From: Bradyrhizobium sp. CCBAU 51765
GTDB taxonomy: Bacteria; Pseudomonadota; Alphaproteobacteria; Rhizobiales; Xanthobacteraceae
DNA length: 64,000 nucleotides
Assembly: GCF_015291725.1 (NCBI RefSeq)
Contig: NZ_CP030038.1
Location: forward strand, 6,499,001 to 6,563,000
Direction of reading: 5' to 3'
In this document: piece after piece, positions 25,051 to 33,074 of the stretch
Position numbering within the stretch: the first letter of the stretch is position 1
Layout of the letters: each line of letters opens with the position of its first letter
Notes under the pieces: generated by a model
Seen by the model: the letters and a program-made list of their open reading frames with translations, nothing else
Told to the model about the DNA's origin: nothing
Database searches by the model: none
Made by a program: the position numbers and the translations under genes

Positions 25051-26031
25051 TCAGCGCGGCCGGCTGCGCTCGATGATCTCCGCCGCACCCTTCGCCAGCA
25101 GGTCCAATCCCACCGCACGGCCGAGCTCGCGCGGACGATCGGCGAAGCCGTCGCGCGCGGCCTCGATGATGGTGTTGCCGGCGAGGTCGAGCACAGATGC
25201 CGTCAGCGCCATCCGATGGACAATGACGGTCGAAAATGCCGCCACAGGCGAATTGCAATGGCCGTTGAGCACCCACAGCACCTCGCGCTCGGCGTCGGCA
25301 CAGGCACGCGCGGCCGGATCGTCGATCGACGACAGGATTTGTCGCGTCTGCCAGTCCTGCGCGGCGCATTCGACGGCGACGATGCCCTGCCCTGCCGCGG
25401 GCAGCATCTCCGCTGCCCTGAATTCATAGGCAATGCGGCCGGACAAGCCGACGCGATTGAGGCCCGAGCGCGCCATGATCAGTGCATCGGCCGGTCCGAC
25501 CGCGCCGCCGTCGGGCAGCCGCTGCTTCTCGCCGTTGTCGAGCTTTCGCACGCGCGTGTCGGCTGCGCCGCGGAAGTGGATCACCTCCACCTCCGGAAAC
25601 AGGCGCCGCGCATAGGCCGCCCGACGCACGGCGTTGGTACCGATCTTGAACCCCTTGCCGCGCGACTGGCGCAGCGCTTCCAGCGTCACGCCAGGCCGCA
25701 GCACCAGCGCGTCGCCGGGCGGATCGCGCGACAAGGTAGCGCCGATGACGAGGCCCGGCGTGTCTTCGTTGCCGGGCATGTCCTTCAGCGAATGCATCGC
25801 TGCCTGGAGCTCGCCCGACAGCACGGCAGCGCGGATCTGCGCCACGAAGGCGCCGCCCTTGCCGCCATGCGGCAAGAGCTTGCTGGTCTGGTCGAGATCG
25901 CCCGTGGTGTCGAACTTGACGATCTCGACCTCGAGACCGGGCACCGCGGCGGTCAGGCGGCGCGCGATCTCTTCCGTCTGCGCCAGCGCCATGGTGCTCT
26001 TGCGTGTGCCGATCTTCAGTCGCCTTGCCAA
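25051..26031 (-). CDS. hemC: hydroxymethylbilane synthase-like protein (divergent HemC)
   Basis: Porphobilinogen deaminase homologue of 326 residues; the canonical enzyme joins four porphobilinogens into hydroxymethylbilane. Present are the N-terminal IGTRKS, VKFDTTGD, catalytic Asp84 in HSLKDMP, and Cys259 in LNGHCNSPVAAF for the dipyrromethane cofactor. Several usually strict blocks differ: GTNAVRR in place of GTSSxRR, and RGAADTR in place of RGNxxTR. It appears to start with TTG (GAGG before it) and follows the GMC oxidoreductase by 26 bp. It is either the main HemC of a divergent lineage or a second, specialised copy. Confidence 0.83.
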   Translation of the reverse strand: MARRLKIGTRKSTMALAQTEEIARRLTAAVPGLEVEIVKFDTTGDLDQTSKLLPHGGKGGAFVAQIRAAVLSGELQAAMHSLKDMPGNEDTPGLVIGATLSRDPPGDALVLRPGVTLEALRQSRGKGFKIGTNAVRRAAYARRLFPEVEVIHFRGAADTRVRKLDNGEKQRLPDGGAVGPADALIMARSGLNRVGLSGRIAYEFRAAEMLPAAGQGIVAVECAAQDWQTRQILSSIDDPAARACADAEREVLWVLNGHCNSPVAAFSTVIVHRMALTASVLDLAGNTIIEAARDGFADRPRELGRAVGLDLLAKGAAEIIERSRPR

Positions 26032-26057
26032 ATCGTGGTCCTCTCGACGATCGCGGG

Positions 26058-27683
26058 TCAGCCCGCATCCTCCAATAACATGTCGGAGGCCTTTTCGGCG
26101 ATCATGATGATCGGCGCGTTGGTATTCCCGGAGACGAGATCCGGCATGATGGAGCCATCGACGACGCGAAGGCCGTCGAGCCCCCTCACCTTCAGCCGCT
26201 GATCGACCACCGCGAGCGCGTCGTTGCCCATACGACAGGTCGAGGTCGGATGATAGATGGTGCTGCCGCGCTCGCGGCAGTAATCCAATATTTCGGCGTC
26301 CGTAGATACCTTTGCCCCGGGATCATACTCATCCACCACGAACGGCTTCAGCGCCGGCGCGTTCAGGATCTTGCGCAATATCTTCAGGCCCTCGACGTTG
26401 GTGGTGCGGTCGGTCTCGGTCGACATGTAGTTGATGCGGATCTCCGGCGGCACGGTCGGGTCCGCGCTCTTGATGCGCAAGGTCCCGCGGCTCTCGGGCC
26501 GGAGCTGGCACACTGACGCCGTGAAGCCGGAGAAATCGTGCAGCTTCTCGCCCATCTTGTCGGTCGAGAACGGCAGGAAGTGGACCTGGATGTCCGGCGA
26601 GGCGAGCCGCGGGCTGGTCTTGAAGAATGCGCCCGCCGTGCCGGCCGCAATCGTCAGCCAGCCCTTGCGGAACAGCGCGTAGCGCGCGCCGGCCATGGTG
26701 CGGCGGAGCGGATGATTGACGGTGTCGTTCAGCGTGATCTTCTGCGAGCAGCGCATCACGATGCGGACCTGCATGTGGTCCTGGAGATCGCGCCCGACGC
26801 CGGCTGCGTCCAGCACCACATCGATGCCGTGCTTGCGCAGGAGATCGGCAGGACCGACGCCGGAAAGCTGGAGCAGCTGCGGCGAGTTGTAGGCGCCGCT
26901 CGACAGCACGATCTCCTTCCGCGCGCGCACACGGCGCAACGCGGCGCCTTGCCGGTATTCGACGCCGACCGCGCGGCGCCCTTCGAACAGGATACGCTGG
27001 CCGAGGGCGGACGTCTCGATCTTCAGATTGCCGCGCGTCTTGGCGGGCCCGAGATAGGCCACCGCCGTCGAGGCACGCCGGCCGTTGCGCGTCGTGGTCT
27101 GGAACAGGCCGACGCCTTCCTGCGTGGCGCCGTTGAAGTCGGCATTGTAGGGCAGACCGCTCTCGACCGCGGCGTCGATGAAGGCTTTCGACAGCGGATC
27201 GGTCACGATCATGTTGGACACCGGCAGCGGGCCGCCGGTGCCGTGATACTGATCCGCGCCGCGCGACTGGTTCTCGGCCTTCTTGAAATACGGCAGCACG
27301 TCGTCATAACCCCAGCCGGTGTTGCCGAGCTGGCGCCAGCGGTCATAGTCCTCATGCTGGCCGCGGACATAGAGCAGGCCGTTGATCGAGCTTGACCCGC
27401 CCAGCGTCTTGCCGCGCGGCTGGAACACCTGGCGTCCCTTCAGCTCGGGCTCCGGCTCGGTCTGGTACATCCAGTTGACCGTCTTCTCCTTGAACAGCTT
27501 GCCGTAGCCGAGCGGGACGTGGATCCAGATGTTGGAATCCTTCGGGCCGGCTTCGAGCAGCAGCACGCTGTGCTTGCCGCTCGCGGAGAGCCTGTTGGCG
27601 AGCACGCAGCCGGCGGAGCCGGCGCCGACGATGACGTAGTCGAATTCGGGATCGGACGGCGCGAGGGAGGAATTTGCGTTCAT
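26058..27683 (-). CDS. GMC-family FAD-dependent oxidoreductase (choline/alcohol dehydrogenase-like)
   Basis: A 541-residue flavoprotein that oxidises an alcohol group. The Rossmann motif FDYVIVGAGSAGCVLANRLS is near the N-terminus. GMC signature 1 includes PRGKTLGGSSSINGLLYVRG, and signature 2 includes SSGAYNSPQLLQLSGVGP. The C-terminal catalytic His/Asn region reads YHPTSTCRMG and VSGNTNAPIIMIAEKA. No betaine-aldehyde dehydrogenase or betI partner is adjacent, so a true choline role is not supported; many paralogues act on aliphatic or aromatic alcohols. It is first in a two-gene unit with the hemC-like gene. Confidence 0.92.
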   Translation of the reverse strand: MNANSSLAPSDPEFDYVIVGAGSAGCVLANRLSASGKHSVLLLEAGPKDSNIWIHVPLGYGKLFKEKTVNWMYQTEPEPELKGRQVFQPRGKTLGGSSSINGLLYVRGQHEDYDRWRQLGNTGWGYDDVLPYFKKAENQSRGADQYHGTGGPLPVSNMIVTDPLSKAFIDAAVESGLPYNADFNGATQEGVGLFQTTTRNGRRASTAVAYLGPAKTRGNLKIETSALGQRILFEGRRAVGVEYRQGAALRRVRARKEIVLSSGAYNSPQLLQLSGVGPADLLRKHGIDVVLDAAGVGRDLQDHMQVRIVMRCSQKITLNDTVNHPLRRTMAGARYALFRKGWLTIAAGTAGAFFKTSPRLASPDIQVHFLPFSTDKMGEKLHDFSGFTASVCQLRPESRGTLRIKSADPTVPPEIRINYMSTETDRTTNVEGLKILRKILNAPALKPFVVDEYDPGAKVSTDAEILDYCRERGSTIYHPTSTCRMGNDALAVVDQRLKVRGLDGLRVVDGSIMPDLVSGNTNAPIIMIAEKASDMLLEDAG

Positions 27684-27730
27684 GCGCTACTGTTCTTCTT
27701 GTTGGTGTGGGCGTTTCCAGTGTCGTCACT

Positions 27731-27864
27731 TCACCTCTCCCCAGCGGGGAGAGGTCGGATTGCGTAGCGATCCGGGTGAGGGGCCGCAACGGCAGGTGAG
27801 ACCGTAACCCCTCACCCGGATCGCATCTTCGATGCGGTCCGACCTCTCCCTACGGGAGAGGTGA
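27731..27864. repeat. intergenic palindromic repeat (GAGAGGT type)
   Basis: TCACCTCTCC at the left pairs with GGAGAGGTGA at the right. Inner arms CGGATTGCGTAGCGATCCGGGT and ACCCGGATCGCATC form nested stems. It lies between two minus-strand genes (GMC start and TetR stop). The same CCTCTCC/GGAGAGG theme returns at 32911-33028. Confidence 0.72.
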
Positions 27865-27915
27865 TCCGAGTGCGGCGTCGATACCGCCCACATCACTCAG
27901 TCCGCATTAGCACAA

Positions 27916-28506
27916 TCATGGCTTGACGCGCAGCGCCTCGACCAGCGACTTGAACGCACGGGCGTATTCCGCGCCTGCCCTTGCGATGTCAGCGCGTCCG
28001 GCGCAGGCCACCGCGGCTTCCGTCACCGCGCCGAGCAGCAGCCGCGCCAGCGGCTCGACCGACTGGCGGGCGATCAGGCCGCCCTCCATCGCCGCCGCAA
28101 TCGCCCGCGGCAGCTTGCCGCCGAAATGCCTGGCGTCGATCTCGCGCCAGCGTTCCCAGCCGAGCACGGCGGGACCGTCGCGCAAAATGATCTGGCCGGT
28201 CGGGCCCTTCGCTGTCGCCGCAAAGTAATGCTGGGTGCCGGCGACCATCGCGGCGAGCACGTCCTTCTCGGCCCGTGCAGTGCGGTCGATCTCGGCAACG
28301 AGGTCGCGCGAGACCTGGTCGAATACGGCTTCGAACACCGCCTCCTTGGTCTTGAAGTGATGATAGACCGCTCCCTTGGCGACGGAAGCGCCTTCCGCGA
28401 TCTCGTCCATGGTGGTGGCGGCAAAGCCTTGCGTCCCGAACAAGCGGCGCGCCGCCGTCAGGATCGCCTCCGAAGTCGCTGCCCGTCGCTCCGCCTGCTT
28501 CGCCAT
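27916..28506 (-). CDS. TetR-family transcriptional regulator
   Basis: A 196-residue repressor with an intact N-terminal helix-turn-helix (TTMDEIAEGASVAKGAVYHH, then FKTKEAVFEAVFDQ) and a C-terminal ligand-binding domain. It is divergent from the NTF2-like gene at 28606. Two copies of a CGACTATC-GTCGGT operator sit in the 99-bp gap, so it very likely represses both genes. The ligand is unknown. The VAKGAVYHHF recognition helix type is common in regulators of small detoxification or efflux genes. Confidence 0.92.
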   Translation of the reverse strand: MAKQAERRAATSEAILTAARRLFGTQGFAATTMDEIAEGASVAKGAVYHHFKTKEAVFEAVFDQVSRDLVAEIDRTARAEKDVLAAMVAGTQHYFAATAKGPTGQIILRDGPAVLGWERWREIDARHFGGKLPRAIAAAMEGGLIARQSVEPLARLLLGAVTEAAVACAGRADIARAGAEYARAFKSLVEALRVKP

Positions 28507-28551
28507 GGCTCCCCTCTAGTCGAATTCGCTGCACGCGGCCAGTTGACTTTT

Positions 28552-28587
28552 CGACTATCGGTCGGTATTTACCGACTATCAGTCGGT
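28552..28587. promoter_or_regulatory. two tandem TetR-type operators
   Basis: CGACTATCGGTCGGT at 28552-28566 and CGACTATCAGTCGGT at 28573-28587 are direct copies 21 bp apart, two helical turns. The right copy extends to a perfect inverted repeat ACCGACT-ATC-AGTCGGT (28571-28587). They lie between a TetR gene and its divergent neighbour, so dimers could bind side by side. Confidence 0.75.
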
Positions 28588-28605
28588 TTTGTTGTGAGGT
28601 GGTCC

Positions 28606-28971
28606 ATGCCCAGCCGTGACATCGTCGAAGCATTTGCCAGGCGTCTGGAAGATGGAGACTTCGTCGGCGCGATCGAACAGTTCTATGCGCCTGACGCCGC
28701 GACTTACGAGAACAACGCCGCCCCGACGGTCGGGCGCGACAAGCTCGTCGCCAAGGAGCGCGGCGTGCTGGCGGCTTCCAAGAAGGTCAAGGCCGTCCGG
28801 ATCGGACCGAGCCTGATCGAAGGTGACAATGTCGCGACGCGCTGGACCTTCAGCTTCACCAATGCCGAAGGCGTCACGCGGACGCTGGACGAGATCGCGT
28901 GGCAGATCTGGCGGAGCGACCAGTTGATCGAGGAGCGCTTCTATTACGATCCGAAGCAGCTCGGACGCTGA
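28606..28971 (+). CDS. NTF2-like (SnoaL-type) small protein
   Basis: A 121-residue protein of the NTF2-like cone fold. It starts MPSRDIVEAFARRLEDGDFV, the usual first helix, followed by AIEQFYAPDAATYENNAAP and a strand-rich half ending LIEERFYYDPKQ, typical of SnoaL-like proteins. Such proteins bind or isomerise small hydrophobic molecules, or have no activity. The start codon has GAGGTGG before it. It appears to be the main target of the divergent TetR regulator. No further function can be read. Confidence 0.83.
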   Translation: MPSRDIVEAFARRLEDGDFVGAIEQFYAPDAATYENNAAPTVGRDKLVAKERGVLAASKKVKAVRIGPSLIEGDNVATRWTFSFTNAEGVTRTLDEIAWQIWRSDQLIEERFYYDPKQLGR

Positions 28972-29072
28972 CCTGCAGCGCGCATAGGCGCGACGCAGGT
29001 GCTCACTCTCGGCCGGGAAGGTGAAGATCATCCAGAACTGGTTGCGGGTCCTTCGCGGCACTTGCCATTTAA

Positions 29073-29086
29073 AGACCGATAGGTCT
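29073..29086. promoter_or_regulatory. inverted repeat at the second TetR gene, candidate operator
   Basis: AGACC-GATA-GGTCT ends 10 bp before the TetR start codon and lies next to the A/T-rich run TATATATCTG. Similar AGACCG-type sites are known for several alphaproteobacterial TetR autoregulators. The rest of the gap 28972-29096 holds no gene. Confidence 0.55.
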
Positions 29087-29096
29087 ATATATCTGC

Positions 29097-29711
29097 ATGA
29101 GGCAAAAGACTCCAGCGCGGCTGCCCCGTGGCCGGCCGCGAAGTTTCGACATGGACGTCGCTGTCGAACGCGCGATGGATGTGTTCTGGTCGCGCGGCTA
29201 TCACGCCACGGCGCTGCCCGACCTTCTTCGTGCGACCAGGCTGTCCCGGGGCAGCCTCTATGCCGCTTTTGGTGACAAGCATTCGCTCTTCCTGCGCGCG
29301 CTTGACCGCTACATCGCGGATGCCTTGACGCGGATGGAAATGGAATTCGACCCCGGCAACGATCCGGTCGCGGGCCTGCGGGCCTACCTTGCCGGTTACG
29401 TCGAGCGCACCAGCGGGAGCAACGGCCGGCGCGGATGCCTCTTGGTGGCCACAGCAATGGAATTGGCCGGCCAGGATGCCGAAGTGGGTCGGCGCGTTGC
29501 GAGCTTCTTCAAGGCGATGGAAGCCAAGGTAATGGATGCACTGTCCCGCGCGAAAGCGGCGGGCAAGTTGGCGGACGGTGTTGAGCCGGCAACAGCCGCC
29601 CGAATTCTCGTCTGTTTCGTCGAAGGGCTGCGCGTGGTCGGCAAGACCGCACCGGCACGGATCACATCCCAAGCCACCGCCGACGCTCTCATCGGCCGTT
29701 TCGTCAGGTAA
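29097..29711 (+). CDS. TetR-family transcriptional regulator
   Basis: A 204-residue regulator. The N-terminus is basic (LPRGRPRSFDMDVAVERAMD), followed by the helix-turn-helix TALPDLLRATRLSRGSLYAA and FGDKHSLFLRALDRYI. This is the pattern of the TetR subgroup that carries GRPR and acts on efflux or quinone/aldehyde-response genes. The ligand domain has one cysteine in GRRGCLLVATAMELA, a position often used for electrophile sensing. The EamA transporter gene follows after 69 bp on the same strand, so it probably regulates itself and that transporter. Confidence 0.92.
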   Translation: MRQKTPARLPRGRPRSFDMDVAVERAMDVFWSRGYHATALPDLLRATRLSRGSLYAAFGDKHSLFLRALDRYIADALTRMEMEFDPGNDPVAGLRAYLAGYVERTSGSNGRRGCLLVATAMELAGQDAEVGRRVASFFKAMEAKVMDALSRAKAAGKLADGVEPATAARILVCFVEGLRVVGKTAPARITSQATADALIGRFVR

Positions 29712-29780
29712 GCACCCATGCGCCCCTCGCTCATCGGCTTGCCTAAATCTGGACTGATCGATCTTGAAAGGACGCGCGCC

Positions 29781-30641
29781 ATGTCTGCCATCCAGATCGT
29801 CTGCGCAATCGCCGTTCCCCTGATCTGGGGCTATCAGTTCGTGGCCATCAAAGTGGGCGTTGCGGAGTTTCCGCCGCTCTTCTTCCTCGCACTGCGCTTT
29901 CTGGCGATCGCGCTGCTGCTTGTTCCGTTCGTCGACAGGCCCGCGCGTCGACAGCTCGGCCCTGTCGCAGCCATTTCGCTGTTCCTGGGTGGACTGAATT
30001 TCGGGTTGTTCTATGTTGGCCTTGGGCTCGGCTCGGGGAGCATGTCGGCGGTCGCATATCAACTCGCAACGCCCTTCACCGTCCTGTTGGCCTGGCCGCT
30101 GCTGGCGGAGAGGCCGTCTCTCGCCACCTGTGCCGGAGTCGTGCTTGCATTCGTCGGCGTGACCGTGTTGGCAGCGGAGCCGGGCCAGTCCGCCAACCCG
30201 CTTCCGCTGCTGCTTGTGGTTGGAGCAGCTTTCGCCTTCGCGGTGTCCAACGTCTTGACGAAACGCTACGGCCCCTTCGATCCCTTGACGCTGATGGGAT
30301 GGTCGTCGCTGTTCACGGTGCCGCAGGTCATGTTGATGTCGTTGCTCCTCGAATATGGACAAGCGGCGAGCCTTGTGACGGCAGGCGAACGAGGCTGGCT
30401 GGCGCTCGCCTACACGGTCCTCATCGGTGGCATCATTGGGTTTGGCCTCTGGTTTTGGCTGATCGCCCGTTGCTCGATGGCTCGCGTCGCTCCCTTCGGT
30501 CTGCTGCTTCCGGTATTTGCCTTGCTTTCGAGCGTTTTCTTCCTTGGCGACCGCATTACGCCGAAGCTGATCATCGGCGGGCTGCTCGCGATTTCCGGGG
30601 TCGGCATCACACAAGTAAGGCCGCGCGCTCGCTCAATTTGA
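29781..30641 (+). CDS. EamA-family (DMT superfamily) metabolite exporter
   Basis: A 286-residue inner-membrane protein with about ten helices in two EamA repeats. Landmarks are VPLIWGYQFVAIKVGVAEFP in helix 1, SAVAYQLATPFTVLLAWPLL, and the second repeat ending APFGLLLPVFALLSSVFFLG. Relatives export amino acids, purine derivatives or quaternary compounds. ATG 29781 has AAGGA at good distance; the frame is open upstream to 29718, but that part is not membrane-like. It is probably co-transcribed with, or controlled by, the TetR gene before it. Substrate unknown. Confidence 0.9.
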   Translation: MSAIQIVCAIAVPLIWGYQFVAIKVGVAEFPPLFFLALRFLAIALLLVPFVDRPARRQLGPVAAISLFLGGLNFGLFYVGLGLGSGSMSAVAYQLATPFTVLLAWPLLAERPSLATCAGVVLAFVGVTVLAAEPGQSANPLPLLLVVGAAFAFAVSNVLTKRYGPFDPLTLMGWSSLFTVPQVMLMSLLLEYGQAASLVTAGERGWLALAYTVLIGGIIGFGLWFWLIARCSMARVAPFGLLLPVFALLSSVFFLGDRITPKLIIGGLLAISGVGITQVRPRARSI

Positions 30642-30909
30642 CCCCGGAAGCCCCTTCGCGGTGGCCTGCGGAGCTCGCGGCCGGGGGTGAGGCGAACATC
30701 GCCCGAGCTGCTGCGGCGCCAGTTCAAGAGGATACGAGCACGGCGCCGTCGCCGCGCGTTGTATCGATTTTGTTACCGATACCGTGAATTGAACACGCAG
30801 ATGTGGTCACGCCGGTCGTGGCAAACGGGGATAATTCATAGTTCGTCAAAGGTTTGCAACGAATTCTCCTGATCGAGCCGGACAACGGCCGGTGCTGCTA
30901 GGCTATCGC

Positions 30910-32871
30910 ATGCGGACTCAAACGACCAACTATGTCGCGCGGCTGTTCGCCGGCGATCTGTCGGCCTTTGGCGGTCCCGCGACCGACGAGGCCGTGGCCG
31001 GGTATATCCGGGCCGAACAGATGTCGCTCGTGCTCGGCTATTCGGTCGGCATCATGCTCGCCAATGCCTGCAATGCCGTCGTTCTCGCCATCGCACTGTG
31101 GCAGTCGCCGGCCAAGATTCCGGCCCTGATCTGGGGGGTCACCGTCGCCGGCGCCGCGATTGCTTTCGGGCTGCAATCGCGCGCGTCGCGCCGCATCACC
31201 AAGCCGCAATTCGTCTCGCGTCGTGCCATGCACCGGCTGGTGCGTAATGCCTTCATCCTCGGCGCCGCCTGGGGCATCGTCCCGGTGGCCTTCTTCGCCG
31301 ACGCTTCGAGCGGCGGCCAGCTCGTCATCACCTGCCTGTGCTCGGGCATGCTGGCCGGCGGCGCACTGGCCTTCGCCACCATTCCGATCGCGGCCATCGC
31401 CTTCACGGCGCCGATCTTCGTCGGCATCGCGATCTGCCTCGGCAGGAACGGCGACCTGGCCTTCCTGCTGATCGCCTTCCTCGTCGTGGTCTATGGAAGC
31501 GTGCTGCTGCGCGGCGTGTTCGTCAATTCGTTCGCGTTCGCGCGGCGCGTGATGCGGCAGATCGAAGCCGAACGCACGGTGCGGCTGGATCCCCTCACCC
31601 ATCTGCCCAACCGCGTCGCCTTCAACGAAACGCTCGATGCCGCGCTCAAGCGGCTGGCGCTGTCGGGCGAGGAATTCGCGGTGCTGCTGCTCGACCTCGA
31701 CCGCTTCAAGGAGGTCAACGACCAGTTCGGTCATCCCGCCGGGGACGAATTCCTGGTCCAGGTTGCGAGCCGGCTGCAACGCTGCACGCGCGCGGCCGAA
31801 CACGTCGCGCGCATCGGCGGCGACGAGTTCGCGCTGGTCATGGCCAATCTGGCGCGGCCGGAAGATGCGCTCGAAATCGCCGAGCGCTTCGTCGCGGCCT
31901 TCACCGAACCGTTCCAGATCGAGGGCCGCCAGATCGTCGGCGCGACCAGCGTCGGCATCGTGCTGGCGCCACGCGATGGCAGCACCGCGCTCGACATCAT
32001 GAAGAACGCCGACGCGGCGCTCTACCGCGCCAAGAAAGCGGGGCCGGGCACGGTGTGCTTCTTCGAACAAGCCGACGACAGGCTGTCCCGCGACCGCAAG
32101 GCGCTGCAATCAGACCTCGAAGGTGCGATCGCGCGAAACGAGCTGTTCCTGGTGTTCCAGCCATTCCTCGATCTCGGCACCAACCGGATCACCGGCCTGG
32201 AGGCGCTGCTGCGCTGGCAGCATCCTTCGCGCGGGCTGGTGCCGCCAAGCGAATTCATCCCGATCGCGGAGGAGACCGGGCTGATCCACGAGATCGGCGA
32301 ATGGGTCATCCGACGCGCCTGCGCAAGTATTGCCGAGTGGCCGGAAGACATCAGGGTCGCCGTCAATTTCTCGGCAGCGCAATTTCACAACACAGGCATC
32401 CTCCAGATCATCGTGCAGGCGCTCGCCGATGCCAGGATCGCCCCGCACCGGCTCGAGATCGAGATCACGGAATCGATGCTGCTGTCGAAATACGGCTCGG
32501 CCGCGACGATCCTGAACGCGCTGCTGGAGCTCGGCGTCACGGTGGCGCTGGACGATTTCGGGACCGGATTTTCCTCGCTGACCTACCTGCGCAAGCTGCC
32601 GTTCAACCGCATCAAGATCGACCAGTCCTTCATCCGCGACATGCTGGTGCAGCCGGACTGCGCCGCGATCGTCAAATCGGTGATCGGGCTCGCGCGCGAT
32701 TTGCGGATCGGCGTGGTGGCGGAGGGTGTCGAGACTGCCGACCAGCTCGAATGTCTGCGCCAGATCAGTTGCGACGAAGTGCAGGGGTACCTGATCAGCC
32801 GGCCGGTGTCGGCCAATGGCGTGCTGGCGTTGCTGGATGCGAGGAAGCCTCGGGCGAATTTTGCGGCGTAG
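30910..32871 (+). CDS. membrane GGDEF-EAL protein (c-di-GMP turnover)
   Basis: A 653-residue signalling protein. The N-terminal 210 residues hold about five or six membrane helices in paired hairpins, without a large periplasmic sensor. The GGDEF domain follows with intact RIGGDEFALVMANL. The I-site position reads RAAE, not RxxD, so product inhibition there is unlikely. The EAL domain has EALLRWQHP, NFSAAQFHN, EITESMLLSK, ALDDFGTGFSS, KIDQSFIRD and AEGVETADQ, all metal and catalytic positions kept, so phosphodiesterase activity is likely. GTG 30892 is an in-frame alternative start. It stands alone; the 268-bp gap before it shows no gene. Confidence 0.92.
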   Translation: MRTQTTNYVARLFAGDLSAFGGPATDEAVAGYIRAEQMSLVLGYSVGIMLANACNAVVLAIALWQSPAKIPALIWGVTVAGAAIAFGLQSRASRRITKPQFVSRRAMHRLVRNAFILGAAWGIVPVAFFADASSGGQLVITCLCSGMLAGGALAFATIPIAAIAFTAPIFVGIAICLGRNGDLAFLLIAFLVVVYGSVLLRGVFVNSFAFARRVMRQIEAERTVRLDPLTHLPNRVAFNETLDAALKRLALSGEEFAVLLLDLDRFKEVNDQFGHPAGDEFLVQVASRLQRCTRAAEHVARIGGDEFALVMANLARPEDALEIAERFVAAFTEPFQIEGRQIVGATSVGIVLAPRDGSTALDIMKNADAALYRAKKAGPGTVCFFEQADDRLSRDRKALQSDLEGAIARNELFLVFQPFLDLGTNRITGLEALLRWQHPSRGLVPPSEFIPIAEETGLIHEIGEWVIRRACASIAEWPEDIRVAVNFSAAQFHNTGILQIIVQALADARIAPHRLEIEITESMLLSKYGSAATILNALLELGVTVALDDFGTGFSSLTYLRKLPFNRIKIDQSFIRDMLVQPDCAAIVKSVIGLARDLRIGVVAEGVETADQLECLRQISCDEVQGYLISRPVSANGVLALLDARKPRANFAA

Positions 32872-32910
32872 GCGATTGGCGCAAAGTAGTGGCCACAGCG
32901 GCGGTGAGCC

Positions 32911-33028
32911 CCCTCTCCCGCTTGCGGGAGAGGGTTTGGGAGAGGGTGTCTCCACGGCGGGATTCCCCAAGAGGAGAGAGCCCTCACCCGCGCCTTTGGC
33001 GCGACCTCTCCCGCAAGCGGGAGAGGTC
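32911..33028. repeat. intergenic repeat with two long hairpins (GAGAGGG type)
   Basis: CCCTCTCCCGC-TT-GCGGGAGAGGG at 32911-32934 and GACCTCTCCCGC-AA-GCGGGAGAGGTC at 33003-33028 are perfect hairpins. They frame the sequence between the GGDEF-EAL stop and the reductase stop. The element may act as a bidirectional terminator. Confidence 0.75.
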
Positions 33029-33074
33029 GAGCCCGCGGCGCGGTCCATTGCTCCCAGCCGGCGACAGAACTTGC

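Noticed and set aside
26058..27683. Assignment as choline dehydrogenase betA
   Set aside because: Only general GMC motifs are present and no betaine aldehyde dehydrogenase or betI gene is near.
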